Shown here: positions 29,981 to 42,401 of the stretch, piece after piece
How the letters are laid out: each line of letters opens with the position of its first letter
How positions within the stretch are numbered: the stretch's first letter is position 1
NCBI GenBank assembly: GCA_036924285.1
Contig: JAYKYS010000002.1
Span: forward strand, 33,774,501-33,838,500
Reading direction: 5' to 3'
DNA length: 64,000 bases
DNA from: Asterella californica
Taxonomy: Eukaryota > Streptophyta > Marchantiopsida > Marchantiales > Aytoniaceae
Notes under the pieces: generated by a model
What the model was told of the DNA's origin: nothing
Databases searched by the model: none
The model's input: the letters and a program-made list of their open reading frames with translations, nothing else
Position numbers and translations under genes: made by a program

Positions 29981-30490
29981 TGTGGTACACTGGTGTATGT
30001 GTATGACATCGTCCATGTGTTATGTGTATGTGTGGTGTATCTGTGACAGCGATGTATGTTGTGTAGCGATGTATATGCGCACGACAGCTGTCACGTCAGT
30101 TTGGCACCTCGGTTAGGTTGACCGAGTGCGAAGTGATGCATCTCGGTAAGATCGTTAGTGCCGTTAGGACGAGTTGGTAGGAGAGCTCACTAGGGGTATA
30201 CTTCGCAGGTAGGGCTTGGAGGTCTTAGTTCTTCGAGTTGAGCCTTCAAGCTTTAGGCTATGGTGGATAGTCTAGTTGAGTGTAACCCGGATTCTCTTCG
30301 TGCTTAGAGTGGGTTTGGCTTGACAGTTTGTGAGTAATCTTTGTTGTAGTGTTGGAGATGATAATTTCTCTGTTCAGATTGATTGTGATACACTGGTGTA
30401 TGTGTATGACATCGTCCATGTGTTATGTGTATGTGTGGGATACCTCTGACAGCGATGTATGTTGTGTAGCGATGTGTATGTGCACGACAC
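29981..30490 (+). repeat. Terminal repeat of element B with internal 106-bp duplication
   Basis: A 106-base unit starting TGTGGTACACTGG and ending GCACGACA occurs at 29981-30086 and again at 30384-30489, with about ten differences. The first copy follows the candidate polypurine tract; after the second the sequence becomes AT-rich and unrelated. Either the LTR spans both copies (about 509 bp, with its start duplicated at its end), or these are two short terminal repeats. The 5' LTR is not in the window to decide. Confidence 0.55.
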
Positions 30491-33134
30491 AACAGTCAAT
30501 ATTCAGAATTTATGAGAATTCTTATTTGACTCATTCTTCTTATAATCTTGTTAAGCATTAGCGATCTTATAATTAACATGTCCTCATTTATAAATCATTT
30601 AAAAAGTTAAAATGTAAGTTAACTAAGAATCAAGTTACTTATGTACTGGTAGCCTCCCATAGGAAACTGGAATTGTATGGATTTCTTTTCACAATATTGT
30701 ATCTATATTAGTAAGTTTCAGATTATTATAAGACCAACATGTATTGAAAATTAACCATGCCGTGCCCAAACTTAACTATAAATTCAAGTTAAGAATATAG
30801 TTCTCCTTTATTCTCTATTCCTATCCCTTAAGCCATATCGTATAATATTTATAAACCCCTTATCTAATTATATTTTGTCTTAGATTACCCTATCCTCACC
30901 CTCCATCATCTCAACACTAAGCTCTATATCAAGTCTACCTAAGTTGTATATTTCTGTTTAAGAACTGTCAAGAATCCAAATTTGTTACTCTTCTTGGCTA
31001 GCAAAATTTAAAACAAAACTATCACCATATACCCTAAACCTCAATGAAACCTTATGGAGTTACCGTCTTGCACGTCATGATGTGCATACTTATAGTTGGT
31101 TGATGCAATACACGTAGATAAGCAACCGCAACTATCTTAGTTAATGAAGTTCGATAGTCAATTTTGTTAGAATCTTTTACTTCATGGTGTTCTTGGTTTA
31201 AGCCTTTCAATACTATACTAGATCTTGAAGCAATCCGATGTTTTGGAATTCGTCCGTTATTCATTAATATCACGAAGAAGAGGAAAGGAAAACTGCAAAA
31301 TACAGAAGAGTAGAAAGAGAAGGAGAAGTAGATAACATCAATAGATGATTTTTTGTAGCTTATAGAGTTCTTTCCATCTTATTGGAAAAGATATTGGGTC
31401 TACCAGGGGAAAAAAAAAGGAGAGATTACCATGGAAACTTCGTCATTTAAACCCAGACCCTAAATATCAGGAGCGGTGGGTTTAAAGCAAAGATGAGTTA
31501 ATCAATTCTAGTAGACAATCAAAAAGTAAATCAAATAAGACAATAAAATAAGAAAAACTTCCATGAATCCTCCATGAACTTCCTGAATTTATACCAAAGG
31601 AGAAAAACTACTCTACAAAAGAATCAAAAGTCAATAGAAGATCATGGAATGGTATGTAGCGAGTATAGTAGAGAAGTAGTATCTCAAAACGTTTTCTTTC
31701 TGCTGCTTGACAGGAGGCATGCAACTCCTCACACCTCCAGCTTTGTCGGTGAGTGAGCACACCGTGGCCTATCACTCCCGTGCATGAAATGGGGAAAATC
31801 GCGTTAACTGTGGTCCACTACAACTGAATACAAGTCCTCACTCACCAGCACCATGTTCATTACGTGGTGGTCTTCATGTTATGGCCAGGGGCTGGGGCAT
31901 TTGTCCGACGTGTCTTTTGCAAGACGAGTTCCAGTGTTGACGTGTACGTGAATGACTCTAGTACCATGTGACTCGGCCTGGAGTCCAGGACTTACCCGTT
32001 GTTGCCGGAAAGACTCAAGAGGTTGCTATCCGACCGTCTCTGCGGAAGGTGCCGTGGAACTGCAATTTGGCCTCAGGAGAACAAGCCTTCTTCCGCTGAT
32101 GGCACCGAGTGACTGAGCCAGTAGGTTTCTTGGCTTTTCCAATACTGCCTTATCCCGGCAGACACTACAGCGGGTTATATATGTTGTGCACGGGCAGACG
32201 CTAGTGTCGTGCTTTTCGAACTAAATTATGCAGCTGACCCGCCATGGAAGCAAATTAATATGAACCCGCCAAGCAAGCATTGTTATGAGAAGAGAACATC
32301 GGGAGTGAGCAGATCCTTTATGAGCAGTAGTTGCCGTCCAGAGCAACTATTGAATTTCTTGACTGTGGTGGACAGATTTGAGTATCCGGATGCTTTATAT
32401 CATCGCAGCTTTTCACAGAAGTAAAGTCAAGGATAGGGGGTTGCTGTAATCTTCTCCAGACGGGAGCAGCCTTCCTACAGATCGTCAGTTTGGCAGACAT
32501 GCTTGGCGTTTCACCGAGTGATGGTACTGAGAAGGAGGGTATGAGTTTCACGTAAAAAAGAGTATGTTGTATCTGTCCCCGGCTGCACGTGAGTTTCAGG
32601 CTTGTCAAAAAGCTCATCTACTTTATGCTGAGTAAAACTGGAGGGGGCAATGAGCTCACTACTTTTTCTAGAAAAAGTAGTACGGAAGTAGCACAAGGCT
32701 TCAAGCTGAGCGTAGCAACACCTTACATTGTCAGTTCAGAAGTGTATCTTCTCGACTTTCGAAGCGTACTGGCCGTTTGGGAGACAAGACACAGCATATA
32801 AACGTCGCCTGCTATCTTAAATTCTTATCGAGGCCCGGAGCAGAACCCGTCAGGGTGTCCCAAGCAAGAAGTCTATTCTGGGTATTTTGGCACTAAGAGC
32901 AGACGCTTTTGTCACGGTAGGAGCTGTACAGAATCATGACATGACAGGTGTTATCAGTTTTTACTTTAAAGGCAAAAAACACAACCCACATCTTCTCTCG
33001 AGCCTGGCGTTGTGTGAAGGAATCAATTCAGGGTCACGAGACATCCAGGCTTGCACGATACAATATCAGCTCTTATGGCTTCGAGCAGTCGTCCTCGAAA
33101 CCAGGTTAGTGCAAAAATTATACCGGGAAGTGGT
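30491..33134. other. Intergenic region, no gene recognised
   Basis: The first about 900 bases are AT-rich. A more GC-balanced part (31,700-33,100) has only short ORFs without known domains. A 22-bp palindrome (CTACTTTTTCTAGAAAAAGTAG) lies at about 32660-32681. It would contain the 3' flank of the gene at 33210-38034. Confidence 0.5.
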
Positions 33135-33174
33135 ACTTCAGTAGCTTAAGCAAACATGCTTAAGCTACTGAAGT
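33135..33174. repeat. Perfect 18-bp hairpin downstream of the 2-PGK-like gene
   Basis: Positions 33135-33152 pair exactly with 33157-33174 around the loop AACA. It lies 35 bases after the stop codon of the minus-strand gene, so it would be in its 3' untranslated region. It could act on mRNA 3' processing or be a tiny foldback; the sequence does not say which. Confidence 0.85.
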
Positions 33175-33209
33175 TACATCAGGCTTGATTGGAGGTCGCT
33201 TCGGTTACT

Positions 33210-36200
33210 TTAAGCACCTGCTTTTGGACTGGTTGGAGAACATCCCCGTTCAATACACTGCACATGAACAAAGTAGACGGAATATTCACTACTTGCACAG
33301 ATAATGGACAAAGAGCTACCACAGGTGAATGAGTATACGACGTGGCTACGGAGTTCCCACATGCATCCCTACTCGATGCCTAAAGGTCGAAGAAAATAGT
33401 ATAGTTAGCAGCAAGTGACAATACCGCAGAAGCGATGTCCACGTTAGGGTACCCAAACTTCACGCAAGAGCAAAATTACGTCAAACCACAGGGCACAGTG
33501 AATAACAACCTACCTGTAAAAGATACCCATGTAACCAATCGAGAGTCTGAGGAAATGTAGTGGCAGAGATATTCACAACTTTCACTCCCTGCATGTTTGG
33601 ATGTTAGCTTTACGTAAAGCAACTAGAGGCCTTTAAAGGCTCGACAACAACACATACCATGGTCTAATAACAACAGGAAATTATCATAACCGTACAGTAA
33701 AATGCGACCTGCATTTTCAAACACCAAGGGAGAATGAACAGACCTGCGCTTCAAAGGAGCAGAGATAATCCTGAACTGTCCGCAACTTGCTCACAAGATT
33801 TTCTTTCTCCTGTAGGAAATGAATAACACATAGAAAACGTTCTGTAGCATGACACTCTCGTCCGGAGAAAGTTGTATCGGAGACATATGACTGAAAAAAT
33901 CTCTATTATCGGCCCTATCAACCAAGGAGACGTACGATAGTATATTCCAGAGACGTTATACACGAATAGCGGCAGAGAGAGGGGACGAAAGAGAAAACAT
34001 ACCTCTCGGGAACCAGTTCCATCCATGGATCTACATGCAATCCACTCCTCTAGCAAGGTCTAGAAATGACAACACAGCAGCAAACATGAATAGTCAGAAG
34101 ACAAGTGTGCTTGTGTACTCGCAGGTGTTCGTAAGGTACACACGAATATGGTTTAAAACTTGGTTACCTGGTGGTCAATTTCAGCCATTCTCAACACTAT
34201 CGGCACCACGATTGCATTTGCTGGTGGTTTTATAAGTGCTTTTTTCCCCGCTTCTTCGCTGCGGCCAGATTGCAGTTTAATTCCAGAAGATCCTCTAGAG
34301 CTGCTGGAACCTTCTACAAGAGGTTTGTTTCCTCCTTCCTCACATTGATCATGTGCTTTAACTCCAGGAGATCCTTCCGTGCTACTACACGGCTCCGTTG
34401 CCACAGATATTGGTGCTTCTCCAGCTTGATTTTTCACAGTGGACCACACTTTCTGCGCTGATTCTCCGGTGCTGCCAGACGCGTCCCCTGCTTATCAACT
34501 CGAAGGAACGCAACGTACAGAAGCCATATTACAAGACAAGAATGAACCGTACATGAATCAAGGAAACGACGCTGGAAGATCCGGTGGAGGATGAAAAGCC
34601 AAAACAACGGAGACATGGAGAGACGGAGACATCCTGAAGTAGTTTAAGACTCACCTTCAGACGTCAGTCCTCCAAAATTCCGTGATTGTGCACGCAAGGA
34701 CATGGCTAAAAGAGAATGCGTAACCTTTTCCGCGTGTTCTGCTTCTTCCTTATACAAGGGAAGCTCATCTTTGATGTCTTCATGCACTCCACCCTCTGTA
34801 CTAGAATCCGTGGCTTCAACCTTGCCATTCATTTCAGCAATGAGAACAGTGGATTGCTCGGGTTCACTTCCAGATGGTTCATGGGGTGCATTGCCTGATT
34901 CTTTAAGAGATGTAATGCCATTGTCTTCATCCATCAGATAGATCGAAGGATCGAGATGGAGTCCCTGATAAGACCATACAGAACATCAGATAGCGTAACT
35001 GCTTGCCCTTCTTTTAGAATCATAAGCGCCAACGAAGATTTATAATGCCAAAAAACCAGCTCAGCAAAGAGTCACACAAAACATAGAGTGGTAGTACCTC
35101 AATAATAACAGGTTTCCCATCTTTCATAGCCTTTCTCAAATCGCCATTCAGTCCTGATTTTAAAGCAAGTATTTTGACGACAAGGGAATTAATCTTTGAC
35201 CAAAAGCAACTGCATGACAGCTAATGCTCTCGAGAAACCCACATACAGAGGAAAATACCACGATTTCTTTCCGTTCATGTACTTTTAAGTATTCAGTCTA
35301 ACTTCACTCTTACGGAGATAATCTGGGTCACCTACCTTTACGGACGATACGACACTCTCTACAGAATTCAGTAACAAGCTCATCAGTTGATGAGAATTCT
35401 CTGGCCCATATTGGCGTGGAAGCAAGAGGAGCGCTGCGAAACAATGTAACGTGTGATGCTCAGGTGAAGTTTATCTTCGTACAAGGGAAAAGTTCCAGAG
35501 AAACAGTAACTTCGCTCACACACATAGGTAACCCCCAAATAGTTTTGCTCAGGAGAAGTATATAATGGTACACGGGTAAAACAATTTTCGGTAAAAAACA
35601 ATAACTTCCCCCGCATACTTAGGTAACCCCCAAACAGTTTTGAACCCATGCAAGTACAAAGTGAGTAACATGTACGCTAACTTGGTTTGAGAAGTTATAT
35701 CCATACGTCGAGTTATATTCATAACCGAGGTCGGACCAAGGGCGAACTGGTAGGGAAAGCACAACTCCAAGATGGTACCCCCGGTAGGGAAGTGCAGGAG
35801 AGGTGGAAACTACAATATGCGATCTACGTGAAAGAGCATCCATAACTGTAATATAGAGCGGTAAGCGAAAAGTAAAGTGTATGAAGAGCGAGTTATCTAG
35901 ATAATGATAAGCATGACTATAAAGAAAACGATATGCATCGTCTGGAGAAGCAATCATGAAGCAACCGGGAATAATCGAGCCAGCATTCGAGACACCAGAT
36001 TGTAAACCATGAAGAAGGTTGGAGGCAATTTCTCTCAACGAAGGTCCCGGACACGGCTGCAACAGAACACTCTCCTGTAGCATGCACCTCAACCTGCTCT
36101 TTGACTTCATCAGCACTCTATAACTCAGGAGAAGTATAATGACACCTGCTGCTTTCAGGACGGAACTGATCATGTGTTCTGAAATCCACTCACTGAACCG

Positions 36201-38034
36201 AGACAACACTGGTGTGAAATCAATGCACAAGGGAAGACCCTCCCAGAATGTCCTAAAGAAAATAGCAAACCAAAAGGCCCCGGAAGTTACTCTGTTGAAG
36301 TTCGGAGCAGCTCATAGACCATGTCCGTCTGCAGAAAAAAGGACCAGGATGCCGTCAGTGAGCACTCTTGGAATTACGAACAGAAGATTTTGGGTTCATC
36401 TTCCAAATGTGACTGCGACCAAATAATTAACAATGATGCACCTGCAGAACGTTTGGAAGATTCAAGCGTTGCGCAAGTTGAGTAGCAATAGTTGATTTTC
36501 CAACACATGCGGTACCGCATACAAGAATAATAAGTGGTACTCTTTGGTGATGAAATCTGCAGCACAGACTAAAACCTGATAAGCACTGAAAGAAAAACCA
36601 AGCTGAATAAGAATCCGTGTGCTGACTTTTTCTACTGAGGGAAAACATATGTTGTCCTAGCACAGATTTGGTACCACAACGAGTTATCCGAACTTCCTAG
36701 AACGTATGACCTTCAAATGACGTATCAACATACTGCAAAGAATTTAGAAACTGTCCGCAGAGATCATCAATACACGTTGAGAGATTTCTCGTCTCCGTCT
36801 TAAACGTTGAAAGACCAAACTGACAGACCATATACTTTATACTGATATACTCTACCTGGTCATCATTTTGTATCGATCGATACACTCAGCTCCGTATCCA
36901 CGTCGTTCCATAAGCTACAATAAACCTCATGATCAGGGGGTCGTTCAACGAACGGAAGAAAAGTTGAGGGACGACGCGTTTACACGCATATAAGTTTACC
37001 AACATGAACCAGTTCTAGAGTATAAGACTTGCGAGTCTACAGCAGCTCATGGTTCGAAGAGACTTTGTTCCCACATCCCAGACAGGAAGTAAACAATACG
37101 TGCACAGTAGTGTTCCTTTAAGCCATCTCTACCGAGCAATCGCTCTAAAATCAGTATCTCTAGTATATGTGGCCGTCAACCAAAGCTTAAACCTTGCTTA
37201 CAGAGTGAAGTACATGCATGCGAAAGAGAGCCACCTAACCCTAACATACCTTGAATAAATTTGCCTCCAGATCTGACTGGGATCTGCAAATTTGCCAGAA
37301 ACCAAGCTAATTATCTGTCACAGGTAAGTTGCAAAATAAGGACATATATGAACATAACTGGAAGTCGATTCCAAGCAATTTACGTCGTGTGCAGTGCTAT
37401 AAGCCTACATTCACTCAGGAACAAGTTCCTCACACATCAAGGAGGCTGTTGTCGATGAGCAACTTCTTCAACTCCAAAGATATCTTTATCGCCACATGGT
37501 TTGGGATCTGATGACATGTGCAGTAACAAATCAATTATCATTATCAGCCTTATTCTCCATAGAAGATTATAGCTACCGAAAAGAAGGAGATTCAGCATCA
37601 TCCGATTTGTTTGGGAGGAGACAACGATGAATTGTGCGTGGTTGCGCTAAACCGATATTAGAAGAGCTTCACGATTTGCCAGGTTACTGACCTTTGTCAC
37701 AGTCAGCATTCGGCTGACAAGGAACCTAGAGAGAACATAATAATGATCAGAATTGTCACCCAGCCATACACGAACCTGCAGGTGTAGGAAACAAACAAAT
37801 CATGTAAGCTATGATACACTTCAAAGAGTCACCAAGTTACTGCAGATTAAGTGCTTTGTTAGTGAAGCGATCAACTGATCGAGCAACTCGAGGTTCACCT
37901 TCACTCACCTTGACAAAATCATATTTCGATGATGTATGACGCGGAGGCCGAGTAACAGTCTGAAGGTCCGGTGAGGCCAAGCCCCCTTCTTCCTCATCAT
38001 CACTTCTTCCAGGGGCAAAGTGCGCCGTAGCCAT
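33210..38034 (-). CDS. 2-phosphoglycerate-kinase-like P-loop protein, 15 exons
   Basis: Exons in order: 38034-37909, 37775-37692, 37507-37434, 37282-37250, 36914-36856, 36556-36442, 36328-36291, 35433-35336, 35153-35098, 34964-34655, 34487-34168, 34059-34003, 33809-33744, 33588-33514, 33257-33210. Nearly all junctions are GT-AG with matching phases. The protein has about 518 residues. Features: YDFVKVRVWLGDNSDHYYVL at the N-terminus, LMERRGYG, the Walker A loop GTACVGKST in exon 6, DMVYELLR, a conserved kinase block REFSSTDELVTEFCRE, IIEGLHLDPSIYLMDE, an acidic low-complexity insert (exons 10-11), and VVPIVLRMAEIDHQ with LRTVQDYLCSFEAQ near the end. This matches the plant family annotated as 2-phosphoglycerate kinase or P-loop hydrolase; the reaction is inferred from that annotation. 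The exons sum to one base short of a multiple of three because exon 4 appears to lack a base (see findings). Start chosen as the first Met of the exon that ends YDFVK. Confidence 0.9.
35508..35642. repeat. Tandem duplication in an intron of the 2-PGK-like gene
   Basis: Two diverged copies of a unit of about 100 bases, each with TAGGTAACCCCCAAA followed by AGTTTTG, lie in the intron between exons 7 and 8. No coding role is seen. Confidence 0.6.
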
Positions 38035-39953
38035 GGACTCCCGTAGGAAACTTCCAAACCGGGAAAATTCGGAGCGTCAGCAATTCCCCAAGTTCACTTA
38101 ATTCCACCTTCACGAATGCTCGCACTCATCCCAGCACCTATTAACGCCGTGTAATTTCCGCCTGGATGGCTCACTGATAAATAATGTGGATAGCGATCAT
38201 CCTTGACAGAGTCATGTAATCTCTAACAGGCGTATCCATTCGCCTGCGCGAACGATGCCCCATGAACGGAACTCCGTCGTTCCATCTCCAGAAGTTTAAG
38301 CTCCAATGTCGAGCTCAGACTGCACACGTGAAATAAAACTGGACTGTAACCAAAAGGACTGATCCACTTCCCTGAACTTCCGCGGACATCATCTTCCTTG
38401 AGTTACAGTCTGTCCTCTACTAGCGTCGCACGCACCCCTGTCAGACGAACCGCAAGCAATAGGAGCAGCAACTCTGTACTCTCGATCCCAGATTATCGTC
38501 TCTTGTAAGAAACTCTGAGTATTGAAGAAGAGCTACGGTACGAGGTCCAACCGTCCAATACAGTATTCGTTCCCCTGCGGGGTGATTGTTCGAGATCCGC
38601 GCCCGGGTGGTACAGGCGCTTCCGTCACCATTCAGTTGACTTTTTTGTCTTGTTATTCTTAACTCTTACTTCCACCTTCATTCCTTTTCATATCAAAATC
38701 AAGAAGTTGGATACAAATTGACACACATTTGAAATCCAGTTCGATGTGGCTTCCACTGCTTTCGTGCAGCACTCTGACGCGTTAAATTACCTTCATTCCT
38801 TCATCGTTATGGTATAACAAACTCGGTCCATCATAACTTTCAGAAGGCTGACTTGGTAGACGTCTAGACTGGAAGGAGCGAAGACTCTGATCTAGGGATC
38901 TACCGTTGGCTATTCATTGCGTCGCGTGTTTCATTTCATCTAGGGATGTACAGCGTATAGTCATTAGGTTGGCGCTACTGCGTTCCACCTTTGCCGACCA
39001 TATGCCGTAGTTTTACCGTGTGTCATTACCTACCGGCAACTTTAGCGGCATGCCCGCCACAATCTAAGAACTCTCAGATATGGCCCAACTTGTAGAAAAC
39101 ATTCGAAGAATGACCCCATCGTTATCTGTGTCCCCTGTCACAAAGCCTCGTTGAGAGACCCACATGAGAAGTCTGAGGGATGAATGGAATTTTCCATTTT
39201 TGGGAACGGTGACGGTACGCCGAGAAGAATTGTCGAAAAGCAGATTACAAGTAGGTGGCCAGATCTTGCGGCACCGAGCGGTCAACTTCCCAGCCGAATA
39301 CGTGACCACCCCTGGAGAGAGAAACCCACCTACAGTACAGTAGTTGCCTAACTTGTGATACCGAAACTTTCTAACGCTTACAGTCCAGAACCGTGGTGAG
39401 TTCGGCTATGACTGCATGAGAAGCTGGTAAATCCGAGATGATAGGGACCGGTGTAAGTTCACTTCTACTTTAGTGAGAGTTTCTTGAACCGGTATCCACC
39501 ATGACTAGCTTCCAGTGGTGCGCTGGGAAATGAAATTGCATCTCCATCGCCAACAAAGCTGTCAAGCTTGAATGAGGACAAGAGGTGCGTTAGCTGCTTG
39601 GGACTGAAGATTGTTACTCAGAAAAGCATCACCATGAGTGAGGTACCCTCGGAATAACGGAAAGACGGCATGTTAGCACTGGTCCGAACTCCTACCATAT
39701 GGAGCATGTAAACATTGAGTGGTTGACGTCTTCAGTTGGAGCAGAGCAGAAAAGAAGGGTATCAGCCAAGAGTCGACTGAATGGTTTCGGGATATTTCCA
39801 GTAAGTTAAGGGTGTGACTCAAAACTGATATTTCTCCTCGTAGGGGGTAGAAGGAAGGCTCGGGAAGATCATAGTTATCAACTAAACATGACGATATGAA
39901 AGCGAGCGTGACCTACCGTAGTTTACCTACACGGATAGCTAGTAGATAGTATA
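38035..39953. other. Upstream region of the 2-PGK-like gene
   Basis: This holds the presumed 5' untranslated region and promoter of the minus-strand gene. ORFs are short and match nothing. I see no clear TATA box or repeat; the GC content is close to that of the gene. Confidence 0.45.
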
Positions 39954-39963
39954 CCCTAGTATT

Positions 39964-40569
39964 GAGGAAATGGCTTGATCACACCCCCAGTACGATCGCT
40001 GCGCTTGATCATACCCCTCTTAACGTTTGGTTGTTTGATCATACCCCCAACCTGCAATCGTCAGTCCTACCGGTAGATCAAGCCATGTCACTCTACACTG
40101 CGAGCCTGGATTTCTCTCTTGCTGATGACTCTCTTGCTGATGACGTGGACCGCGACTGCTTGGGACCTCGTTCATTCCGAATTATTTCTTGCAGATTTCA
40201 GAATAGTCTCCCGAAACAAGGTACTGGCGGAGGCGCAGTACTGGATCGCAATTGCTCTCGAATTTTACCTCCGTCATTGTTTCTAAGAGGTCGCGAACCG
40301 CGAGGCGAAACACGTTTCGCTGCATTGCAGGGCGAAACAGGCCTGCCGGGTGCAGTGCCATGTTTCGCTCACTTGTAGAGCGAAACAGACTGTTTCGCTT
40401 TTACACCTATGCACATGCCGTGTTGGCAGTGACATGGCATGATCTACATCGCACGGATACCGGTAGGACTGGAAATGGCAGGTTGGGGGTATGATCAAGC
40501 AACCAAACGTTAAGAGGGGTATGATCAAGCGCAGCGATCGTACTGGGGGTGTGATCAAGCCATTTTCGC
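39964..40569. mobile_element. Mutator-like foldback element (non-autonomous)
   Basis: The 606-bp element has long terminal inverted repeats of about 110 bases with high identity (outer part starts GAGGAAATGGCTTGATCA at the left and GCGAAAATGGCTTGATCA at the right), extending with an indel to about 140. CCCTAGTATT flanks it on both sides (39954-39963 and 40570-40579), a 9-10 bp target duplication. Long inverted repeats with that duplication length point to a Mutator-like element without its own transposase. Each arm has three copies of TTGATCA followed by ACCCC. The interior has alternating GCGAAAC and GTTTCGC motifs. Confidence 0.85.
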
Positions 40570-42368
40570 CCCTAGTATTAGGTCGTGCCAAATCTAAGAG
40601 AGAAGATTCTCTAACGTCCAGAAAACAGCCGTAGTTTATTGAAGGGTAGCTTTGTGTAAAGTCATGAAACGCTTACCATTACATCTGTGATATGATATTA
40701 TAATTCAAATTTTAAATAACTTTTTAAAAAATAAAATTATTTGAATCTTACATTATTTTATTATAAAAATTTAGAATCGAATCCGAGAAAGACGGATAAG
40801 TTCCATCTACGCATGCTGGGTCACATTCATATCACTCGCTCTGAAAAATAAAATATTGACTGGAGATTCTAACTTTTACAAGCACTATTATTGAGTATGA
40901 TATCAAGTCGAGTAATATAGTAAATGCATAGAAGTAACTGGAAAGAGGTGGAGGTGATCCTTAGAAAGGAAGGGTTATAACCGAGGCATATAGATGCAGA
41001 ACACTTGCTGACCTATATTATTATATTGTGCTCAGCAGAAGGATAAAACGACATTACGCTCAGAATAGTCATGACATGTCTCCATACAGTTGGATAGATA
41101 CATGAAGGGAGTGATTTAGCACTTGAGAAAACTGGTGAAATACACATAACCAGAAGATATGCATCCAAACTGCACTTCCTGGAAAAAGGAGGAAAAAGAT
41201 AAAAGTTCAAAAAAAATCAACATAATCATCGGTAATTGGCTGAAAGTAACTTTCAAAAACAATTGAATGATAATTTAGTGTAAAGTGCACACTCAGAGAA
41301 AGTACTGGTGGACAGGGTTTACAAATAATTATTTGTGTCAGAATTCTAAAAATTGACTTCATTAAATATAAAGTATTAAATTTGGTTCATTAAATTTAAC
41401 TTCACTTGGTAACTTCATGACACATATGCTCACTTCAAACATATAATGTTACTCATGCAAACAGAGCCGTTCTTTGGTATAAAGATCATTCAATCCCAAA
41501 AATAAAATAAAAAATAATTTGTATATTTTAATATATATAGCCTAACCTTTAGAAGAAGAGTTTGTAAATAAATTAAAGCTCTTTTCATATTCCCCTCTCG
41601 GAAGAAGTGAATATACATCCAAAGCGTACATCCGACCGAGGAGAGGAAAAGATAATCGCCTAAAGTGGAAGATAAATCTCCACTTGTAACTGGTTGTGAA
41701 AAAATTCAACTTTAGAATTAGAGAAGAAACCTATCATTTTCTAATTACATAGAAATGCCGTAAGAATCTTAGACCATGGTACAAAAAAAATATCTTGTTC
41801 GTCTTTGTAACGTTAAGTAAGGAGCATCTGTTTATAAAATATGATTATTGCAGTGGCAATAGCTTGGGTCTAGAGACGTGTCCGATCCGGTTCGAATCGT
41901 CTGTCCTATCGTTAATTCTGGAGTACAAAGTAAGTTATCTCAGATTATTTCTTAAAAGGGAAAAAAGAATTTCAGAGTGTTTAGAAGAGTCTGTTTCTTA
42001 TTTATTTTTTACCACAGCCATATACAGCAACACACAATTAGTTGAGAATGAAAAATAAATCACGTATAAATACTATGAGATCCAAATACAATGAAAGAAC
42101 TGGACACATGTGATAATGCAAAGATGTCTCCTTTTAATATGCTCGGGTAATATCCGTCCGACTTATTGCATCAAGTTAATTATAGGCAAGTAACAGGAGA
42201 AAAAGCAAGTCGAGTCGGAAGTAACTCATTTCTACTAGCGCCGTGCAAGTCCTTGAACCCGAGGCATGTCATAACAACCTACAACGTGGGAAATTGCATG
42301 CAGAGTGGGGTGCATTCGGGACTTCGGCTCTGAGCCAAGTATTGAGGCTGAGTATGAGGCTGCTTATT

Positions 42369-42399
42369 CACCCATGTACACTCTGAGTGTACATGGGTG
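42369..42399. repeat. 15-bp perfect inverted repeat
   Basis: CACCCATGTACACTC, one central base, then its reverse complement. It lies two bases before a second, longer hairpin. Confidence 0.9.
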
Positions 42400-42401
42400 T
42401 T

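Larger units (their letters stand above)
12462..30490 (+). mobile_element. Ty3/gypsy retrotransposon B with DNA methyltransferase and PHD finger
   Basis: B is a decayed plus-strand element whose pieces line up in one order once inserts are removed: leader, Gag (12976-14807), protease plus methyltransferase start (14856-15948), [A-like fragment and inverted repeat], methyltransferase middle (16981-17348), [element C], methyltransferase end (26112-26500), RT and RNase H (26762-28243), integrase and PHD finger (28560-29825), polypurine tract and terminal repeat (29966-30490). Its 5' LTR is not in the window, presumably left of the D/A insertion. Every coding part has stops or shifts, so this copy is inactive. 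Confidence 0.8.

Noticed and set aside
39962..40378. 138-residue plus-strand ORF in the foldback element
   Set aside because: It starts in the terminal inverted repeat and encodes the repeated TTGATCA motif; no domain.
41865..41905. T-arm-like sequence GGTTCGAATC
   Set aside because: No acceptor, D or anticodon stems of a tRNA can be formed around it.
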